Assembly: GCA_016708585.1 (NCBI GenBank)
Contig: JADJFK010000048.1
Location: 1-9,959 of the forward strand
Direction of reading: 5' to 3'
From: Sulfuritalea sp.
Lineage (GTDB): Bacteria; Pseudomonadota; Gammaproteobacteria; Burkholderiales; Rhodocyclaceae
Length of the DNA: 9,959 nt
Part shown: positions 6,527-9,959 of the stretch, piece after piece
Layout: the number at the start of each line of letters is the position of its first letter
Numbering within the stretch: the stretch's first letter is position 1
The notes under the pieces: generated by a model
What the model saw: only the letters and a program-made list of their open reading frames with translations
Databases searched by the model: none
What the model was told of the DNA's origin: nothing
Program-made: the position numbers and the translations under genes

Positions 6527-8205
6527 GCGTCACCAAGATCGATCCCATCCTGCTTTCCGTCTATGCGCGGACCTTCAAGTCGATCACTGACGAGATGAGC
6601 ATCTCGATGGAGCAGACGACCCGCTCGCCCATCCTCTGCGAAGCCAAGGACTACGTCACCGGCCTCTACGACGCCGACGGCAACATGCTGGAGCAGACCG
6701 AGAACCTGCCGATCCTGGCCTTCTCGCTGGCGCCGGTGTGCAAGTACATCAAGGAATATTTCGGCGACGAGATCTATCCCGGCGACGTGATCTTCCACAA
6801 CGACGTGTTCAGCCTGGGCAACCAGAACAACGACGTCGCCGCCTTCAAGCCGGTGTTCTTCGAGGACAAGCTGGTGGCCTGGACGGCGGTCAAGGGCCAC
6901 CAGGCCGACATCGGCGGCAATGTCGCCGGCGGCTACAACCCGAACGCGGTCGAGGTCTGGCAGGAAGCCCTGCGCATCCCGCCGGTCAAGGTGGTCGAGC
7001 GCGGCAAGCTGCGCAAGGACGTGTGGAACCTGATCTTCGCCAACGTGCGCCTCGACATCGTGCAGCACGACATGAAGGCCGAGATGGGCGCCTGCACGGT
7101 CGGCGAACGCCGCCTGCTGGAACTGCTGAAAAAATACGGCGTCGAGAGCTACGAATCCCACAAGCAGGCGCTGTTCGACGCCACGCGCAAGATGATGGAA
7201 GCCGAGATTGCCAAGATCCCCAACGGCAACTACTCGGGCGAAGGCTACGTGTATTTCGACGGCCGCTTCGTCGGCTCGAAATACACCATCCGGGTGGACA
7301 TCGAGGTCAAGGACAAGCACATCAAGTTCGACTACTCGCGCACCGACCCGCAGACCAACGGCTTTGTGAACGGCACCTTCACCTCCAGCGCCTCGGCCAC
7401 CATCCTGACCCTGCTGCAGATGGTGAACCCGGACATCCCGCACAACGAGGGCATGGTGCAGCCGATCGAGATCGTCATCCCGAGCGGCACGATACTCAAT
7501 GCGGCCTACCCCAAGGCCACCACCTTCGGCAACCACCTCTGCCCGCCCAACGCCGACGCCATCCAGCGCGCGCTGGCCCCGGTGATGCCCGACCGCGTCA
7601 CCGCCGGCTGGAACAACCTGCTGGCCTCGCTGACCACCGGCATCGATCCCGGCAACAACGAAAAATACGTCGACATCGGCTTCATGGGCCTCAAGGGCGG
7701 CTCCGGCGCCATGCGCGGCACCGACGGCTACGACCACATCGGCATGATCGACGCCTCGGGCGGCGTGCTCGACCAGGATTACGAAATGTTCGAGCAGCAG
7801 ACGCCGCACACGCTGATCAAGCACGAACTGCTGACCGATTCGGCCGGCGCCGGCGAGTGGCGCGGCGGGCTCGGCGTCGAAACCATCTTCAGGATCGGCT
7901 CCGACAACACGCAACTGGTGACCTTCGGCGACGGCGACTTCGAGCCGGCCTTCGGCCTCTTCGGCGGCGGCGAAGGCGGCCTCAACTTCATCCGCCTGCA
8001 CTACCCCGACGGCCAGACCGTGGTGCCGAAGAACAAGGACCTGATCACCGGCGTACCCATGGGCACCACCTACCATCAGGTCGCCAGCGGCGGCGGCGGC
8101 TACGGCGACCCGAAGAAACGCGACCGCAAGTTGCTGGCCGAGGAGATTCGCAATGGCGTGATTACCCGGGAAGCGGCTGTGCGGGACTACGGGTACAGCG
8201 AGTGA
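6523..8205 (+). CDS. HyuB-type catalytic subunit of a carboxylase/hydantoinase complex
   Basis: This 560-residue protein is the hydantoinase B/5-oxoprolinase-B partner of the preceding HyuA. Family landmarks are the start IDPILLSVYARTF (6-18), YDADGNMLEQTE near 49-60, the GD-x5-ND motif at 87-94, KGHQADIGG (124-132), EALRIPPVK, a GERR helix, and a Gly-rich end with ASGGGGYGDP. HyuB proteins carry the metal and carboxylation or hydrolysis centre. Acetone carboxylase binds manganese, as I recall it, through His150, Asp153 and His175. The same spacing falls here on Q101, D104 and H126, so the first ligand is Gln and the loop reads LGNQNND instead of the commoner GGTHLPD. Length is normal for a two-subunit HyuAB, shorter than acetone carboxylase AcxB. 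No AcxC-like third subunit follows; the next 325 bp are non-coding. Confidence 0.92.
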   Translation: MSVTKIDPILLSVYARTFKSITDEMSISMEQTTRSPILCEAKDYVTGLYDADGNMLEQTENLPILAFSLAPVCKYIKEYFGDEIYPGDVIFHNDVFSLGNQNNDVAAFKPVFFEDKLVAWTAVKGHQADIGGNVAGGYNPNAVEVWQEALRIPPVKVVERGKLRKDVWNLIFANVRLDIVQHDMKAEMGACTVGERRLLELLKKYGVESYESHKQALFDATRKMMEAEIAKIPNGNYSGEGYVYFDGRFVGSKYTIRVDIEVKDKHIKFDYSRTDPQTNGFVNGTFTSSASATILTLLQMVNPDIPHNEGMVQPIEIVIPSGTILNAAYPKATTFGNHLCPPNADAIQRALAPVMPDRVTAGWNNLLASLTTGIDPGNNEKYVDIGFMGLKGGSGAMRGTDGYDHIGMIDASGGVLDQDYEMFEQQTPHTLIKHELLTDSAGAGEWRGGLGVETIFRIGSDNTQLVTFGDGDFEPAFGLFGGGEGGLNFIRLHYPDGQTVVPKNKDLITGVPMGTTYHQVASGGGGYGDPKKRDRKLLAEEIRNGVITREAAVRDYGYSE

Positions 8206-8247
8206 ACTCTGAAATGAACTACCTTGTTCCCGAATCTGGGCTGATGG

Positions 8248-8355
8248 GCTCGGGCCGCCAGGGCACTCTGCTCCACTCCATGTCCTCCGTCGTCGGCCTT
8301 CGGCCCACTCCTCCCCCTTTACTTGCGTGGAGCAGAGTGCCCTACCGGCCCGAGC
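8248..8355 (+). repeat. Long palindromic element, copy 1 (reference orientation)
   Basis: Arms 8248-8275 and 8328-8355 are inverted complements at 26 of 28 positions; the core is AGGGCACTCTGCTCCA, and the two mismatches are at 8258-8259. The 52-nt loop holds box A, CTCCATGTCCTCCG (8276-8289), a small GGCC/GGCC apical hairpin (8295-8305), and box B, CTCCTCCCCCTTTACTT (8308-8324). Boxes A and B recur in copy 2 on the opposite strand, which marks this as one member of a repeat family and not a one-off hairpin. It encodes nothing convincing. It could be a miniature inverted-repeat or REP-like element, or a structured RNA. Confidence 0.85.
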
Positions 8356-8361
8356 GGTTGC

Positions 8362-8396
8362 CGCCGTGCCTCTTTGGCGGTTCAAAGGCACCGGCG
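8362..8396. repeat. Small imperfect hairpin between the two palindromic elements
   Basis: Bases 8362-8376 and 8383-8396 pair as CGCC/GGCG, GTGCC/GGCAC (with C8391 or C8392 unpaired) and TTTG/CAAA, with a 2-nt bulge at 8371-8372 and the 6-nt loop GCGGTT. About 13 pairs form. It lies in the 45-bp spacer between the two long palindromes. It may be part of a composite element or a separate fold. No U-run follows, so intrinsic termination is unlikely. Confidence 0.55.
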
Positions 8397-8400
8397 CATC

Positions 8401-8506
8401 GCGCCCGGGGTATCGGGTGTCCGATTCCCGGAAGTAAAGGAGGAGGGCCGGCGTTTTTTCGGCCCGGGGGACATGGAGGGAATCGGACACCCGAGACCCC
8501 GGGTGC
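8401..8506 (-). repeat. Long palindromic element, copy 2 (inverted relative to copy 1)
   Basis: Arms 8404-8429 and 8478-8503 are inverted complements at 25 of 26 positions, with the core TCGGGTGTCCGATTCCC; pairing extends to 8401 and 8506 with one G-T. Read on the minus strand, the loop gives box A as CTCCATGTCCCCCG (8478 down to 8465), 13 of 14 identical to copy 1. Box B, CTCCTCCTTTACTT (8445 down to 8432), equals copy 1 less CCC. An apical GGGCCG/CGGCCC hairpin (8445-8450 with 8460-8465) closes over a loop containing T6. The stem sequence differs from that of copy 1, yet each copy is nearly perfectly self-complementary. Confidence 0.85.
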
Positions 8507-8530
8507 CGCACACGCCATGAAACAACAACC

Positions 8531-9660
8531 ATGAATTTCGAACTCACCAACGACCAGCAACAGATCCGCGACACCTTCGCCCGCTTCTGCGACGAACGCA
8601 TTGCGCCGCAGGCCGCCGCGCTGGACGAAGCGAAGCAATATCCGCGCGCCCTGTTCCAGGAACTCGCCGACCTCGGCTTCTTCGGCATGCGCTATCCCGA
8701 AGAAGTCGGCGGTAGCGGTACGGCGCTGACCGAGTTCGCACTGGCCTTGCAGGAAATCGCGCGCGGCTCGATGTCGCTGGCCGGCGCCGTGGCGATGCAA
8801 TCCCTGATGGGCACCAAGTTCCTGCACCTGCTGGGTAACGAGGACATCATCGAGCGCCTGTTCAAGCCCGCACTGCGCGGCGAAAAGATCGGCGCGATCT
8901 GCATGACCGAACCGAATGCCGGTTCCGACCTCGATTCGATTGCCACCACGGCGAAGAAGGTCGAGGGCGGCTATGTGCTCAACGGCCAGAAGACCTGGAT
9001 CACCTCGGCGCCGGTAGCGGATTTCTTCACCGTCTTCGCCAAAGCCGGCGAAGAAAAGAAGCTGACCATCTTTCTCGTCGAGAAGCACTTCAAGGGCATC
9101 ACGGTGGGGCGCGAAATCCACAAGATGGGCGTCTGGGCGCTGCCGACGTCCGAAGTCGCCTTCGACGAATGCTTCGTCCCCGACAGCCATCGCCTGTCGA
9201 AGGAGGAAGGCGACGGCGAGGGCCACCTGCGCAAGACCCTGGGCGAGATCCGCATCATCACCGGCGCCATGGGCCTCGGCGTGGCGCGCGCGGCGCTGGC
9301 CGAGGCGGTGCGCTATGCCGGCGAACGCAAGCAGTTCGGCAAGGCGATCAACCGCTACCAGGCGATCCAGATGAAGCTGGCCGAAATGGCCACCGAACTC
9401 GAAGCCGCCGAGCACCTGGTGTATTACGCGGCGTGGCGGCGCGACGCCGGCAAGCCCTATCACAAGGAAGCCGCGATGGCCAAGCTGTTCGCCACCGAAA
9501 CCGCCGCCACGGTCTGCGACAAGGCGGCGCGCGTCTTCGCTTCCTACGGCTATGCCATGGAATATCCGGTGCAACGCTACCTGCGCGATGTGCGCTTCAC
9601 GCTGATCGGCGGCGGCACCAGCGAGATTTTGAAATTGATTATTGCCAAGGAGGTATCGGC

Positions 9661-9664
<4 letters not shown>
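8531..9664 (+). CDS. Acyl-CoA dehydrogenase (FAD, ETF-dependent family)
   Basis: This 377-residue flavoenzyme of the acyl-CoA dehydrogenase family normally introduces an alpha,beta double bond and passes electrons to ETF. The three-part fold is recognisable: an N-terminal helical domain (about 1-115), the FAD/substrate segment CMTEPNAGSD (124-133) with NGQKTWITS (151-159), a beta domain to about 225, and the C-terminal helices with GERKQFGKAI (264-273) and YPVQRYLRD (345-353). The usual catalytic Glu before GTSEI is absent: residues 359-366 read IGGGTSEI, with G361 at the Glu position. Isovaleryl-CoA dehydrogenase also lacks that Glu and places its base on an earlier helix; the matching stretch here is LGEIRII (237-243), with E239 one residue off. 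The gene has no evident ribosome site, follows the palindrome gap and overlaps the next gene by 4 bp (GTGA). Substrate unknown; a short branched acyl-CoA is plausible. Confidence 0.93.
9647..9653 (+). promoter_or_regulatory. Strong ribosome binding site for the B12-binding subunit gene
   Basis: AAGGAGG lies within the last codons of the dehydrogenase gene, 7 nt before GTG at 9661. Sequence and spacing are the same as at the HyuA/HyuB junction. It supports the GTG start, which overlaps the upstream TGA by four bases. Confidence 0.85.

Positions 9665-9959
<295 letters not shown>

Larger units (their letters stand above)
8206..8530. other. Non-coding gap filled by palindromic elements
   Basis: No gene is supported in this 325-bp stretch, although open frames cross it on both strands. 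It separates the HyuB stop from the dehydrogenase ATG and contains two long inverted-repeat elements (8248-8355 and 8401-8506) and a small hairpin (8362-8396). No promoter-like hexamer pair was found upstream of 8531. The T6 run at 8454-8459 lies in a loop, so it is not a classical terminator. The gene before the gap and the gene after it each form 4-bp-overlap junctions elsewhere (at 6523 and 9661), so the gap looks like an insertion into a tight operon. Confidence 0.8.

Noticed and set aside
4400..8205. Naming the HyuAB pair acetone carboxylase (acxAB)
   Set aside because: No AcxC-like gene, a shorter HyuB chain, and Gln at an expected metal-binding His position; only the broader family can be supported.
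8445..8465. GC hairpin with T6 as an intrinsic terminator
   Set aside because: The T6 run lies in the loop of GGGCCG/CGGCCC and not after a stem, so it lacks terminator geometry on the plus strand.
6421..8688. Minus-strand open frame of 755 codons through HyuB and the palindrome gap
   Set aside because: It is antisense to HyuB and crosses the inverted repeats; its apparent protein-like stretch in the gap is just the translated repeat.
8342..9574. Minus-strand open frame of 410 codons antisense to the dehydrogenase
   Set aside because: The plus-strand dehydrogenase is motif-complete; this frame has no family signature.

Overview
The window looks like chromosomal DNA from a GC-rich betaproteobacterium. 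A Rhodocyclales-type degrader of aromatics, terpenoids or steroids would fit, but this is inferred from GC bias, dense gene packing and protein flavour, not from a marker gene. All seven genes belong to coenzyme A, carboxylation or cobalamin metabolism, so the stretch reads as one catabolic island.

Layout. Bases 1-717 (minus strand) hold the first 239 codons of meaB, the GTPase chaperone of B12-dependent acyl-CoA mutases; its C-terminus lies outside the window. A 95-bp divergent spacer carries a good sigma70-like promoter overlaid by an inverted repeat. On the plus strand follow a GntR/FCD regulator (813-1562), an atypical thiolase (1641-2849), an AMP-forming acyl-CoA ligase (2854-4368), a HyuA-type ATP-binding subunit (4400-6526) and a HyuB-type subunit (6523-8205). 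A 325-bp non-coding gap (8206-8530) holds two long palindromic elements in opposite orientation, with a smaller hairpin between them. Then come an acyl-CoA dehydrogenase (8531-9664) and the start of a stand-alone cobalamin-binding mutase subunit (9661 to the window end).

How the genes may work together (inference). HyuA/HyuB proteins include the ATP-dependent acetone and acetophenone carboxylases as well as lactam and hydantoin hydrolases. A HyuAB pair beside a CoA ligase and a thiolase follows the logic of anaerobic ketone breakdown: ketone to beta-keto acid, to beta-ketoacyl-CoA, then thiolysis to a shortened acyl-CoA plus acetyl-CoA. The dehydrogenase, B12 mutase subunit and MeaB would then process the released acyl-CoA, which suggests a branched or propionyl-type product needing carbon-skeleton rearrangement. 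The substrate cannot be read from sequence. No third small carboxylase subunit is visible, and the HyuB protein has Gln at a position where acetone carboxylase has a metal-binding His, so this is not a standard acetone carboxylase.

The two points most worth a second look are this unassigned carboxylase/thiolase/mutase route and the paired palindromes, whose stems differ in sequence yet stay self-complementary around conserved loop boxes.
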